Below are positions 11,709 to 23,144 of a stretch of DNA of 64,000 nt, in pieces (the stretch's first letter is position 1; each line of letters opens with the position of its first letter). A program made the position numbers and the translations under genes. Location of the stretch: NCBI RefSeq assembly GCF_000516985.1, contig NW_006917100.1:2469490-2533489 (forward strand). Direction: 5' to 3'. Below the pieces are notes generated by a model, which was not told the origin of the DNA, searched no databases, and worked only from the letters and a program-made list of their open reading frames with translations. The DNA is from Pestalotiopsis fici W106-1 (Eukaryota; Ascomycota; Sordariomycetes; Amphisphaeriales; Sporocadaceae).

Positions 11709-12372
11709 GGCGTCGAAGGCAATCCGGCAGGTAGCCGGAAGACTAATTGACGATCAATCTGCAAGGCTGATGGTCAGCCTCGCACGTATAAGTGCGGTCG
11801 CAAGTTGGTAAAAGAGTGCAGTGCAAGCGACAGGAGGTATGTTGTAGTTGGAAAAAAGAGAGAAAGCGCAAGGAGAGGGAGAGGGATTGTGCCTGGTTGA
11901 CAAAAGTAAGGTAGTATAAGGCAAAGTGGGTAGTGCAATGCAGAGTATGTGAGGTAGGTAGTCAGAAAAATCCAAGGGTGAGGGTGTGGTGGTGGTGGAT
12001 AGCCGTTACCTAGTTGGGGTGAGCGGACTAAAGGGTATGTAGTACGAATATGTCAAGCAAGGACGGGCGGAAACAATGTATACATACTGGGTACAAGGAC
12101 AGTCCAGGTACCGAGACGCGGTCTGGGCGGTATAGGACGCGTCCAGACAAGCGCATAGGACCACCGAGAATAGTCGCGAGATGCAGATTGCCGGCGAAGG
12201 CAGACGCGACGGAACGGAGTGCCGGCGAAATATGATGATGTGGTTGTGTTTGAGGGGGGAAGAGAAAAGGCTTCGAAGCAGATGGTGGCGGTTAGAAGAA
12301 AAGAAGGCAAGGGAGAGGGCGAGAGTGAGAGGGAAAAACGACCAGGTTAGGTAAGAAAACTAAAGTGACTTG

Positions 12373-12410
<38 letters not shown>

Positions 12411-13947
12411 AGAGAGAGAGAGAGAGAGTGAGCGCGCGCGCGCGAGAAAAGCGCAGCATTTGCATTGGCAACAAGGACTCAAGGATCAGGACTAGAGACG
12501 GACTGGCGGTAATGTAACGGGATGGAGACTGACTAACCTAGTAGTTTAGGTCTCGACAACGAGTGAGCGTGGCATCTGCAGGGAGAGAGAATAAAAAATA
12601 AAAATAAAAAAAAAAGACAGCTTCGGGGCCAATCCCAAGACATACCAAGAGAAGTAGAGAAGAATACAACCTGCGGAGTAGATGTAGTTGTTAGATGCAG
12701 GCTAGCACAGGTAAGCTATGTACCCTTTCTAGTGTGGAAGCCCAGAGCTTCTTCTTCTTCTTTTTTTTTCCCCCTTCCTTGCCCTTTTGCTCTCCGACAT
12801 ACTAGTACGTATACATGGAACCGACCTACCACGCACGCAGACAGAGAAAGAAGGCGGAACGACGGACGGGAAGGGAAGTGAAAGACAGACCGGGGGTTTA
12901 GACGAAGCCCCAAGCTCGATGCTGACTGGTCCGTCTGTCCGGTTGTGGGTAGGGGATGTGCTCGATTGGGTCTGCGAGTCCACCTCGATTTTGCTGGTGG
13001 ATCTACGAGCATCATCTCCTACCTCTACCCACCCCCATCAACTTCTTCCTTTTGTCCATGCATCACGCCGCCAAATGCGAATTCCCACACGTTCTTGTAC
13101 TCAATCTGCTCGTCGCGGCCGCGCGAGTTTTTCAAGCCCCGAACTGTTCTTTTTCGACTGCTCAATCTTTACTTATCCGTCCCTCTGGGATTTCCCTGCC
13201 TCCCGCCTTCAAGGTAGGTCGTTTTGCCGGCGAGCTGCCTCCTCGGGCACCGCGTCTTCGACTTCATATGCTCCCGCCGAAATCCAGCAAAATCCGCCAG
13301 AGCAACTTGTTTCCCTCTCTGTGACTTATCCTCTTTCTTTTCATGTCAACTATACGTCATTGACACGTCTGTTGCTGGAATTGTGGCCCAGTATAATCCA
13401 TCCATCAAGTTTGCTCCGGGTGGGAAACCTTTGAGATGGCGCGCCCAGCCATTGGCCAAAGACCCAATTCGAGGCGGGACATGTGTTAATGCATTTATAA
13501 AAGATGTATACGCGCCCCGCCCGCGTTCTCGTGTCCTTTGTTTGTAGAATACAAAATTATTTCGCGTAGATGGGCCCCTGGTGAGACTGAGCCCGGCCAA
13601 CTAAAGGTCGCCAGCAGGGATTGGTGTCGGAAGAAGGCCACCTCTGGGCCTAAACAATCCATACCAACCGGTACCACCTTGGCATAGGTACTACCGGATC
13701 TGAAGGAAGGTTGCCAGCACGATATGTATAGTTGGGGACCTTCAGCTCCCTCGCACCACGACACTTTACAGAGCTTATCATCAGATATTCGACCTCTCTT
13801 AGGGGACGTTTCGAGCACAGGCATCTTCACGGGAACATGAATTGGAAAATGTTCAATGACATTGCGCTGGTCATAACCATGTGTTCTTAGTTTTTCTACA
13901 GAAAAACTGAAACTACTGGACAACCGGTCCTTGAATGCTCCGAAATT
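11709..13947. promoter_or_regulatory. Upstream region of ITC1 and 3' flank of ALG8
   Basis: About 2.2 kb without a convincing gene. It holds a compound TG/AG/CG repeat at 12371-12445, a pyrimidine-rich plus-strand block at about 13000-13340 resembling a fungal core promoter, and a TATAAAA-like box near 13495. No good plus-strand gene follows before the ALG8 stop at 13948. A 142-codon minus-strand frame at 13495-13923 shows no recognisable motif. Confidence 0.5.
12371..12445. repeat. Compound (TG)n(AG)n(CG)n microsatellite
   Basis: Alternating TG units to about 12405, then AG units to about 12428, then a short GC-alternating tail. The TG and CG parts are alternating purine-pyrimidine, a sequence type able to adopt left-handed helix. 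Confidence 0.95.
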
Positions 13948-15696
13948 TCACGAGGTGAAGTAAACTACCATGAATCCCAGCCAGCTTCCAACCACTCCTA
14001 TTGCTGAGTAGGAGCTCGTGAACATCAATGGGAGAAATTCGTAGCTCTTCCCAAACACCATCTGATGTATCAGGGACGTGTAAGCAATCAAGGGGATACT
14101 GATCGCAATGTACAGCACCGTAAATCGGTCAAACAGGAAGAATCGCTGTCTGTTGGATGCTGGTGCGAGGCGATCGAAACCCATCAGAAAGAGAATCAAC
14201 CAGAACACGGTATAGACTGTCTTGATGGGAAACTCGGCCGGTGTGAAAAGCAGTGGAAAGAGGGAGACATGACCAGACACAGCTAGGGGTCGGAATGCAC
14301 TAAGGTACCTTCGGTCCTTGAGTGCTATGAGACTGAAGGGGATAATAACGAGCAGGATAGCTTTCTCGTGGACATGCCATCCGAATAGGAACGACGCATA
14401 ACCACAGAGTGTGACTGCTCCAACGAAGGCATGCCAGTTGGGTTGGAGGAAGAGTTTGGTGAGTGGTATGGCTTGGAAAAGAAGTGTGAGAACAAAGCAC
14501 GTCCTTGCCGACACCTCGGGGAGGACGGCAAAGGACGTGTCGCCCACCAGTCCACGAGTCACACTGTTTAATGCCTCTTCCTTGACCGGCAACCCAAGTC
14601 GAGGGGCCGCTGCTTTCATGTCAGTCACTTGTCACGCCCTGGCGGACCTTTTGCAGAGAAACTCACCGAAGATCAGGACACGATCCATAAAGGAATACAA
14701 TGCCCACACGTTGGGGGCCCAATACGCATGACATAGACCGCGCGAGAATGGAAACAGGCGGCTCAGAATCTGCGGGATCTGCTCTTTCAGGGCAAAAGGA
14801 CCGAATGCGGCACCCAAGATGGCTAGGATGCCGGTGCCGAGTTTGATGCAGTTGAGGAACTGGATACGCAAGATTGATCTTGGCGAGAGGCAGTATACTC
14901 GAAGCAGATACACAAAATACGCTGGCGCAAGGTAGGCATATATGTGTTTCATGCACAAAAGGGCAGCAAATACAAGTCCGCTGGCAAGAAGACCAGAGCG
15001 CTCTTTAGCCAAGACAAGAGACGCGATGAGGATACCGTACATACAACCATTGTACTGAAAGTGGATATGGTCAATGATGAGGAGGCCCGGAGATAGGAAA
15101 ATAGAAATAGCAGCGGCTTGAGCAGCCCGCCGGGCGGTTCCATGGTTGGCATCGATGAACCTAGAGTGCAACATAGACGTTTAAGCTGCCGTCACCGAGG
15201 ATTTGCATATGGAGAGGGCAACTCACATCTGAAGTGCGTATAGCAGAACTAGTTCCGTGGCAATGACGGTGAATCTCTGGAAGTAAACCGTCTGCCAGCT
15301 ATCATACTCCAGATTGTACACACGCAACATCAGAGGATCGACCAGCTTGGCAACCTGGGAGAGTGCCCATTCGAAATAGGCAAAGAAAGGGGGGTAATCC
15401 AAAGTCCATTCCGAAGTTTTCTCATAATACCACTCCCATACGGGCAAGCTGTGGGTAATGGCCAGCCAGTTGCGATGAACCTCAAAATCCGTTGATTTAC
15501 TGTTGTGCGATGGTTAGCTCAGTTTCTGGCGGCGACGGCGGTGACTCCTGCGAACGTAGGGGAGGAAAGCTCTCGTGCGAACTTTCTGCCTCTGCAGAGC
15601 AGAGCAAATTGCAACATACTAGGCTGGAAATAGGAGGATCTTGAGTGCAGTCGCAACAACGGCGCATTGCGCAAGGGTCGGGTAGTGCTCCGTCAT
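13948..15696 (-). CDS. ALG8: Dolichyl-P-Glc:Glc1Man9GlcNAc2-PP-dolichol alpha-1,3-glucosyltransferase (Alg8)
   Basis: Adds the second glucose to the lipid-linked oligosaccharide in the ER membrane before transfer to asparagine. Four exons: 15620-15696, 15227-15499, 14667-15160 and 13948-14612, giving 502 aa, the usual family size. The start ([10 protein letters not shown]) matches the family N-terminus. Diagnostic segments are [14 protein letters not shown], spliced across exons 1 and 2, the [17 protein letters not shown] block of the Alg6/Alg8 family, and DHIHFQYNG. Many hydrophobic segments run through the protein, consistent with a multi-spanning GT-C fold enzyme. Introns are 120, 66 and 54 bp. 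Alg8 is preferred over Alg6 because of the short N-terminus and the local wording of these motifs. Confidence 0.93.
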
Positions 15697-17260
15697 GATC
15701 AAGACAGCATGGCCAACAATACAGGTATGCTGAGCTTCAGAGCCTTTGAATGTTGTCGGCTTTGAGAGAAAGTGAACCCGATTGCGACAAGACGAGACGT
15801 GAGCAAACGACCACGATGGTAGTGGTTGTTCACAAAAAGATGCTAGGGTCTCTCCAAATGAAGAAGTCTCGTTGGCGTGAAAGGCCACGAAATCACCGAC
15901 TAATGTGGACCGCCCAGGTACCTAACAATGTACGAAGTAGTTACCTAGGTTAGCCGGTTGCACATTTTATCTGTAAGTCTTCACTCTTCACATCAAGCGA
16001 TTGTCTGTGATAGTAATCATAAAAATAAAACAAAGAAAAGAAGAACCAATGGTCGATCAGACTTGTCAATTCAGTTTTGCTAGGACTTTTTCCTCGATCG
16101 TGCTCATCTTCACAAATCTGATCTCCATGTCATTCTTGTCTATTTGTACCAATATACTTGACAGTATCGCTGTACTTTAACTGTACATATGTGGCGGGGA
16201 TGCATTAGTAGTGCTTCAAATGTAGTGACTCGAGAGAAAATGCATCAACTAAGGAACCTGGTAGCGCGCAGCGCGGCACCCCAGAAGCGCGTGTCGACGC
16301 TAGACTTATGAAAACTACATGTAACATTTGATTCTTCAAATGTTATGTTGGCTCTACTCCATCCGTTTCAGGCCTACTGTGTATGATAGTACCTACATTA
16401 GTTGGCCTAACCCCCTACTTTACCAGGTCTCTTGTGTGTACAGTGGTGAACAAACCCATGAAATACCAATTCGAGGTCAGAGCTGCTACATAGTACATTG
16501 CAAGGTCATCTCAAGGTAGAACACAACAGGCCACCGAGCATCTTTCAATCTTTACTTGCACCAGTTGGAGAAGCTTGTTCATTGACTTGGATCATAATAT
16601 GTCCACCTTGAGGTGTTGACCAGATCAAGAATGGACGCATGTTGATTAGTATTGCTCAGTATGTCGAGTTTCTAGGTTGACCATAGAAATCTAAGTCGGT
16701 TGCTTGCGTGCGCAGAAGCTGAGGACTATGCGATTGCCAGGATAAAGAAATCATCTGATACAGTCTCACATATCTGAACCTGGAAGCGTATATCTGTCCC
16801 CGAGAACGAAAATTGGGAAGGACTTGCGCACAGAACCCGATAATGTACTACGGAACCCTTGTTTTTCTGGATCCGTCTTGGCTGGATCCCGGCCCGCCCA
16901 AGAAGAAAGAGCCTTTTTGACACTGGGCATTTTACCTACATTACCCATGCACGTCGGGTAGGTGGTTCAGTTATAGTTGCTGTTGCCCATTCACTAAGGT
17001 AGGTACTTGGGGTCAAACTGCTAGCTTAGCAGACTTATTAGGGGTCCCCCATTTCGAGACAAAGTGTCCTCAGCTTACCCAGTTGGGGGAACTGGGAAAG
17101 ATCCCACACAGCAGAAGCATTCACGTCGGCATTGCTCCAGGTCTCACAATACCCACAAGCTGCAAATTGTACAATATCACTACAGGTAACTGTCATTTGC
17201 TTTCTTCTGCAGCTTCCTAAAAGCTTGCTGCCGACCCTTCCCCACTGCAAGCCGCCAAAG
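15697..17260. promoter_or_regulatory. Divergent intergenic region between ALG8 and the lectin gene
   Basis: About 1.56 kb between two divergently transcribed genes, so it carries both promoters. TACCTA/TAGGTA-type motifs recur (about 15917 and 15942). The last 40 bases before the lectin start are pyrimidine-rich. No further gene is supported. Confidence 0.5.
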
Positions 17261-18666
17261 ATGCGCTTCTCTCGCCCGGCCTCCCTGGCCGCATGGCTTG
17301 CTGCTGGAATCTCGGTCGCTGAAGCTCAGGCTCAGTTCCTGGTCGATCAACTCAGTTTTGGCTACACTGGCCGGTATGTCCAGCTCGTTGTGCACCAATT
17401 ACTTGCCTCAGACAGGACCGCATACTAATGGGCATTACCATCAACAGGATAAACGACAAGGGGCAACAGTCCGTCCCTCTCTTCTCCATACAAGGCGAAC
17501 CCGACGTACCAGAGATCCTCTCCAACAAAATCATCCTCACACAACCGTCGCCCGGCAATGCCAGAGGCGCAGTCTGGGGAGATAATTCCAACAAGTATAA
17601 GGAGTGGGTGGCAGATGTCGACTTTCGCGTAAATGGCCCCGAGCGAGGCGGAGGCAATCTCAATATCTGGCTTGCGCGCCGCGGTGTCCAGGACATTGGC
17701 ACCGCGAGCATATACACTGTTGGCCGTTTTGATGGTCTCGCTCTCGTTATTGACCGGTCTGGCGGAGGGGCGGGTATGGTTCGAGGTTTCTTGAACGACG
17801 GCACAACCGACTACAGCTCGCACCACAGTGTCGACAGTCTGGCGTTTGGACATTGCGACTACAGCTACCGAAATCTGGGCCGCCCATCGCAGATCAAATT
17901 GCGCCAGACGCAAGACAACTTCAAGGTGGAGGTTGACGGAACTCTCTGCTTCGAGAGCAGCAATATCCAAATCCCTCCGGGATACAGCTTTGGTCTTACT
18001 GCGGCAAGCGCGGAAAATCCAGACTCGTTCGAGATCTTCAAGTTTGTTGTCATGACTGAGGATCTCAACAAGCAGCACGAAGAGCCAACGCAGCAGCAGA
18101 TGAATCAGCAAGGCCAGCAACAGAACACCTGGAGCAACCCCGGCGGTCACGGCTACGAGAAGAACATGCCAGTAGACGACAATGGGTGGGAACAGGACAT
18201 TGCAGATGCTACGGCTGCCTCGATTATAAGCTCCGAGGCCCAATTTGCTGATCTGCACAATCGACTTCAAAGTGTCAACCATCACCTTTCAACCATTTTC
18301 CGCAAAGTCGCATCTCAAGACAGCATTGGTGAGAAGCGCCACGAGGAGACGTCGACGTCCATCAACGAGCTTAAGCAATTGCTCGAAAAGCTCAACAAGA
18401 TCGATGCTCTGCAGAGCCACATTGTCAGCCTTGAGCGAGAGATCAAGACAATCAAGCAGGAGACAGGCAACAAGGTCAGAGATTCGGAAAATGCGATCAA
18501 GAAGATGCTAGGCAGCTCCCATGGGGATATGCTCTTGCACGTTGCCGAAAAGACGCAACCAACACACGGAAAATTGATTTTCGTCATCATTGGCAGCCAA
18601 ATTGTGCTGGTACTCGCATATATCTGGTATGAGCGCAAGAAGACACTGCCCAAGAAATACCTGTGA
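17261..18666 (+). CDS. L-type (legume-like) lectin, ERGIC-53/Emp47-type cargo receptor
   Basis: Type I membrane lectin of the early secretory pathway, expected to bind high-mannose glycoproteins and cycle between ER and Golgi. Two exons, 17261-17373 and 17448-18666, give 443 aa. A signal peptide (about 1-23, ending VAEAQA) leads into the lectin domain (about 25-230). FLNDGT (Asn154) and HCDYSYRN carry residues used for sugar and calcium in this family; C174 and C205 are placed like the conserved disulfide. A Q-rich linker and a coiled-coil-like stretch (about 310-400) follow, then one transmembrane segment near 413-432. The protein ends KKYL, a textbook KKXX COPI retrieval signal. The coiled coil suggests oligomers, as in ERGIC-53; Emp47-like is the closest guess. 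Confidence 0.92.
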
Positions 18667-20073
18667 GAAGAACACGGCAGGGCTCCAGAGATGCTGGCGT
18701 CAGCACCATTGATTGTATAAATGATACCGGCCATGACATTTACGAGGCGTTTCAACGATGTATTGTATCTACATAATGGAATTATCTGTGCATGGGTCCA
18801 GGTCTCGAATCGTGTGCATGCGTGCTTGTAGGGGGGGTGGATGGCCTGGCCGCGTTGCCATATGACGCCAAATGCTATGTCGAAGAATCATGGCCATTAT
18901 CCGGGGCTACAATAGTGAGAGACATGGTGATCGAGATGCAGAAACTCGATGGGTGAATGGGTTGGGGTGCATAGCCATGTCTTGTTTTGTACACCAATTT
19001 CCTGGTGTGGTTGAATATTTGTAGGCCTTTTCTTTTCCTTGTGTGATCAAGATGGAGAAGCGGCTCGGCAAAGGTAGGTTCAATGTACAATAGGGAGCAC
19101 GGCAATTGCCCTTCCCTCCAAGTACTAACACGTCAGTCTTATGCAGCAGCCGAGCCTGTGTAAAAAGCTGGAGCAGGCAATGTATATCTGCATCGCATCC
19201 GCCAAGAGGTCTTTCTTCTCCCTTCAAGTTCCATGTTAAAATATAAGCGCTGCAGCATATCAGAAAGCCCGGCCTGGCCTGGCCTGCACAATCTACTATT
19301 GTAGTACACGGTGAAAGGAAGCCCAGCTAAAAGACGACCATTCATGATTTATGATGGCAGCTACATGGTACATTAGTACGGTACCTGGCAGGTCGACCAA
19401 GAGCTGCAGTCGATTCAATGCCTCGCTCCTCGCTTGCATACAAATATAGAAATTGTGAGCTGCACGAGAAGAAAGCACGGGTTATTGAGGCATAGCGCAA
19501 CCAGGCCGCTTCATACTCATTGGCTGATGGCTGGTCACCACACGCCTCTAAGCGCCCGCCGGGTGCCATACTGGGTTGCATGGAAAAGAGTCGCAGCCAA
19601 TCCGGGGAGAATCTGCCGACTCAACCTTAACACTTGGTGCTTTCTGGCCCCGGCGGCAGCCTTCCTGAGTGGTTGCAAAGGCAGGCGCTCGTTGTGCATG
19701 AGCGCTTCGCTGAGGCTATTCGGATACATGATGGCAGTCTATCATTAGATCGTCGCAGCAACTCGAGCTTATTTGCTGTAACCCCCGCGCTGGCATCTCT
19801 GCTGAGGATCTGCCTTCATAATTGCGTGTTTCGCAACTGCCAGAGGTGGGTTGATTTTGTTTCTTTCTCTGTTTATCCGGCTCTCATTTGTGCCATTCCA
19901 CGATCTATCTCCTCCTATGGCTGACCTCTGAGCGTGCCTTTTTCTTGTCTCTCTTCGTGCATTGTTTCGTTCCTCTGGCCACGCCTTCTTTCAAGTCGTT
20001 CCCTCCCACTCACCCTTTCGGTCCAGTCTCCTGGTCGAGTCGAAACATTTCATTCATTCATTCTTGCTGTGTC
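18667..20073. promoter_or_regulatory. Intergenic region upstream of the four-TM gene
   Basis: About 1.4 kb. The last 250 bp before the ATG at 20074 is strongly pyrimidine-rich (TTTCTTGTCTCTC-type), typical of fungal promoters or leaders. Nothing else was recognised. Confidence 0.5.
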
Positions 20074-20464
20074 ATGTCTCAGGATACCAAAACCCCGGTC
20101 GCCGCCTCGGCACTCGAGGTAGCCTCTCCGGATTTGCAATCTCAATATAATCACCGATCTATTCGCGCAGTCGACGGGCTCAGGCTCAGTCTTACGCTTC
20201 TCAGTCTTCTCTGCGGTGTCACTGTCTTGGGGACATCCGGACACGCACTAAACGTGTATAACACCACTTCGGTGTCGACAGGTTTTCTCCTACCACTATG
20301 GCCCGATGAGTTTGATGCCCGGCCAACCGTCGCACTGGTGGTGGGCAGCGCCATTGTCGTATTGGCCAGCATTCTCTCGCTTGTCTTTAGCAAGATACCT
20401 TCTGTACGTTGAAATTCTTGAACTGGCGCTTGTTTACCCAGAAGCTGTAAACATTTCGGGGAAG

Positions 20465-20506
<42 letters not shown>

Positions 20507-20870
20507 ACATGGAATACTTCTGCAGCTTCGCCGCAAAGTGTCGGCTCACACACTAGTATGCTTCATTACGCCTTTTATCGGCTTCGCAGCCTCAATGATC
20601 GCCATGATTTTCTTTTACGCCGTCAACACATCCACGACAGTCGACACGCTGCAGAGCTGGAGCTGCCAGTGGGAGTCGGTTGAGATGAGGGTGCAGCCAT
20701 ACTTCGGTACACTCTGTCGCGAGAGCAAAACCGCTCTGTATCTATCGGTCGTCCTGGTACCCGTTGAAGCTATCGTCTTGTCCTTGGCTGGATACCAATG
20801 TACCCTCGAGAAGAGAGCCGCATCACTTGTCCAGCCTGGTAAGCGCGATAGCCCAACCCCATCTGTGTAG
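20074..20870 (+). CDS. Four-transmembrane fungal membrane protein of unknown function
   Basis: Two exons, 20074-20403 and 20526-20870, give 224 aa. Four hydrophobic segments lie at about 36-56, 89-108, 118-140 and 174-193, with a short hydrophilic N-terminus and a charged tail ending PTPSV. The third loop holds two cysteines in WSCQWE and GTLCRES that could pair outside the cytosol. I do not recognise a named family; the topology recalls MARVEL or claudin-like four-span proteins, but there is no decisive motif. The 122-bp intron contains an (AG)16 repeat just after its donor. The start follows a pyrimidine-rich leader and TGTCATG context. Confidence 0.75.
20471..20503. repeat. (AG)16 microsatellite inside an intron
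   Basis: About sixteen AG units within the single intron of the four-TM gene. Repeat length changes would alter a 122-bp intron by a noticeable fraction. Confidence 0.93.
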
Positions 20871-23144
20871 TGTTGGACACATGAGAGTCTGGTTACTATG
20901 ATCATCGGGCATATGGTGGATTACGTGTGCAAGAACTATGCATTTAAGGCCTGCAATCCAGAGTCGAGAGTGGAGGATATGAGGAAGCGCAGTGATTTCC
21001 ACGCTGGACCCCAATATTCAGACTGAACCATTTGTTGTATCATACATAGTATACGTACTAAAGTCCCTATCTTTTCGCGTCAAATTTCACGGCCATGGTC
21101 GCTGGCAGGGCAAGATTCGAAAATAATCTACTAATCAATTCAAGGATCAAGATTTTTTTTCTTACTTTGGTACGTGTATCTATTCAAACATGACCTCCAT
21201 CATTCGGACTTTGTTTGCCTTGAGAGACACTGTAACATATTTAAACAAATCCTCTATTTTGTGCATTTAGTGAAGAAATGAGAGTAATCAGCATTTGTAA
21301 ATGAAGACTCTAGATAGGAACTGAACTGGCCGCGTATAGCTGCATTGCGGCAAGAGAAAGACAGCCAGTCATCTAACCAATCAACACACATCCATGCTAC
21401 TGTTGGTCTCGGTGGCTAGAGTTTAAGATAAAGTCTCGGCAAAGTTCCGTGTGGGCCCTTTTTTATACAGCATTCCGGGTAGCTTCTCAATTGAGTGGCT
21501 GGCCGGCAGGTGGATGTGTAGTACAGGTCATGTAATTTAGAGTGGGGGGAAAAAAGAAAAGAAAAGAATCATATTTCCTCCTTACAATGTTCAATATATC
21601 AGCCCCGCGTCGTTGGGATTTATGCAAGCAAGTAGTATTGGGCGCCACGTCTGATCAGCTTTTCTTGGTACCTGAAGCCTGCAACGTATATTGCATAATT
21701 ATGTATAGATATTATCCGTACCCGAACACAATGAAGGAAAGGAGGGTTGCATTCTTGCGACAGAGCCATCTGCGACTATCCTTATCTTTCTACATTCGAG
21801 CCCAATAGATCGTGCCGACGGAACAATCTCACCTGGAGCACTTCAATCATGATTGGCGTGTTTGGTCATCTACGTAGGCAATGTAATGTAGTTGGATAGT
21901 TGGTCTTGACGGTTCACAGGCCCGTTGCAGTCAGTGTGTCTCGGTTGCGCTCACTCCACGACACGAGATGTCATCACTTGTATAATTGTTGTTCAAGGAC
22001 AACGAGGTATCTGTCTCCCCGTCTCTCCATCGTTGCGCGAAAGGTGGGCGGGCTCCTATCCGGAATTTCTCGCTTGGCAGCCTTGCTAGGGGAAGGAAGG
22101 GAGGAAAAATAAATTTTACTTTGTATCTTGAGTACTCACTCAACGAGCCCAGTTGATAAATCACCTCAATCATCCGTCTATCTATCTGGTGGTTTTGGTT
22201 TTAGTGTATGTACAACCAATGCTGCATCTTTTAGTCAAGCAAACACAAGTAATGTTACCGCCTTGATCCAGCAATTGCCAGCGCATTTCTTTTCTAATTC
22301 TTTCTTTCCTTCTTCTATCGATCGATCCTTCGACTGTTTAACAGTATCTCGACTTCCGCAACTAAGGGATCATTCCCGCTTCTGGAAAAGAAAATCATCT
22401 GCGGTCTATCTCCCGCAGTTTTGGCACCTGTCTCTCTCACTTTTTTCTCTCTTTCTTTTTTTTTCTTTTTTTCTCTTCTTTCTTGGAGGTGTCTGTGAGG
22501 ACTGAGCAGTCAAAATTTGACCTCAAGGTCGCACCAACTACCTTTACCTGCCAATAATTCTGCCTGTCCGTTGCCATTGTACAGGCATCGTTTCGACCAA
22601 ACAGTCTTTTGGAAGCTGAATTACCGTTTTCATTGGCAACCAAAAAAAAAAAAAAAAACACTGTTCAGTCATTGCCACGCCTCGACAAGCTCTCACCTCT
22701 TCCCAACCGACAAACACTCAGCTAGTAAGCCACCTTGAACGGGGCAATACGAAGACTACATTTGTCTACCTACAGTAGCGTTGCGGCGTCTTGCTGGCAT
22801 TGGCGGCGTTCGACACCTCTTCAGCTCCTTACTGCTACCTACCTACCTACCTACCTAACCACCCACCCACGTACATACATTTTAGGGACGCTAGATCGCG
22901 GTCCTCCAGTTTGGTTGACCTGAAATACGCCCATATCCTAGACCCATCAAACTCGACCGGCTAGAAGCACTGGCATCTTGTTCAGCGAGACATAAGGGGG
23001 GGCAATAGGCACTAGTCTACCTATAGGTGGTTAGCATCCGCACCGGCGAACGGTTACTTGTGTAAGCATCGTGTCTCGTCTCATTAGCGATCCACCAGTC
23101 CGTGCCATCGCTCGTTCCGATAGACAGGCAGGCAGGCAGGCAGC
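20871..23144. promoter_or_regulatory. Intergenic region upstream of the MIF-domain gene
   Basis: About 2.3 kb. The 3' half holds CT-rich tracts (22270-22480), an A run near 22643, a CTAC tetranucleotide repeat at 22835-22857 and a CAGG repeat at 23124-23142 reaching to 3 bp before the start codon. No gene is supported. Confidence 0.5.
22835..22857. repeat. (CTAC)n microsatellite
   Basis: About five to six tandem CTAC units, in phase with the TACCTA-type motif that recurs across this window's intergenic DNA. Confidence 0.9.

Noticed and set aside
12787..13434. 215-codon plus-strand frame upstream of ITC1
   Set aside because: S/T/R-rich translation of pyrimidine-rich intergenic DNA with no domain or conserved wording.
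13495..13923. 142-codon minus-strand frame just downstream of ALG8
   Set aside because: Lies in the probable 3' UTR of ALG8, no motif or conserved wording.
17425..18285. 286-codon minus-strand frame opposite the lectin gene
   Set aside because: It is the antisense shadow of the lectin exon; the plus strand has signal peptide, lectin motifs, TM and KKXX tail.
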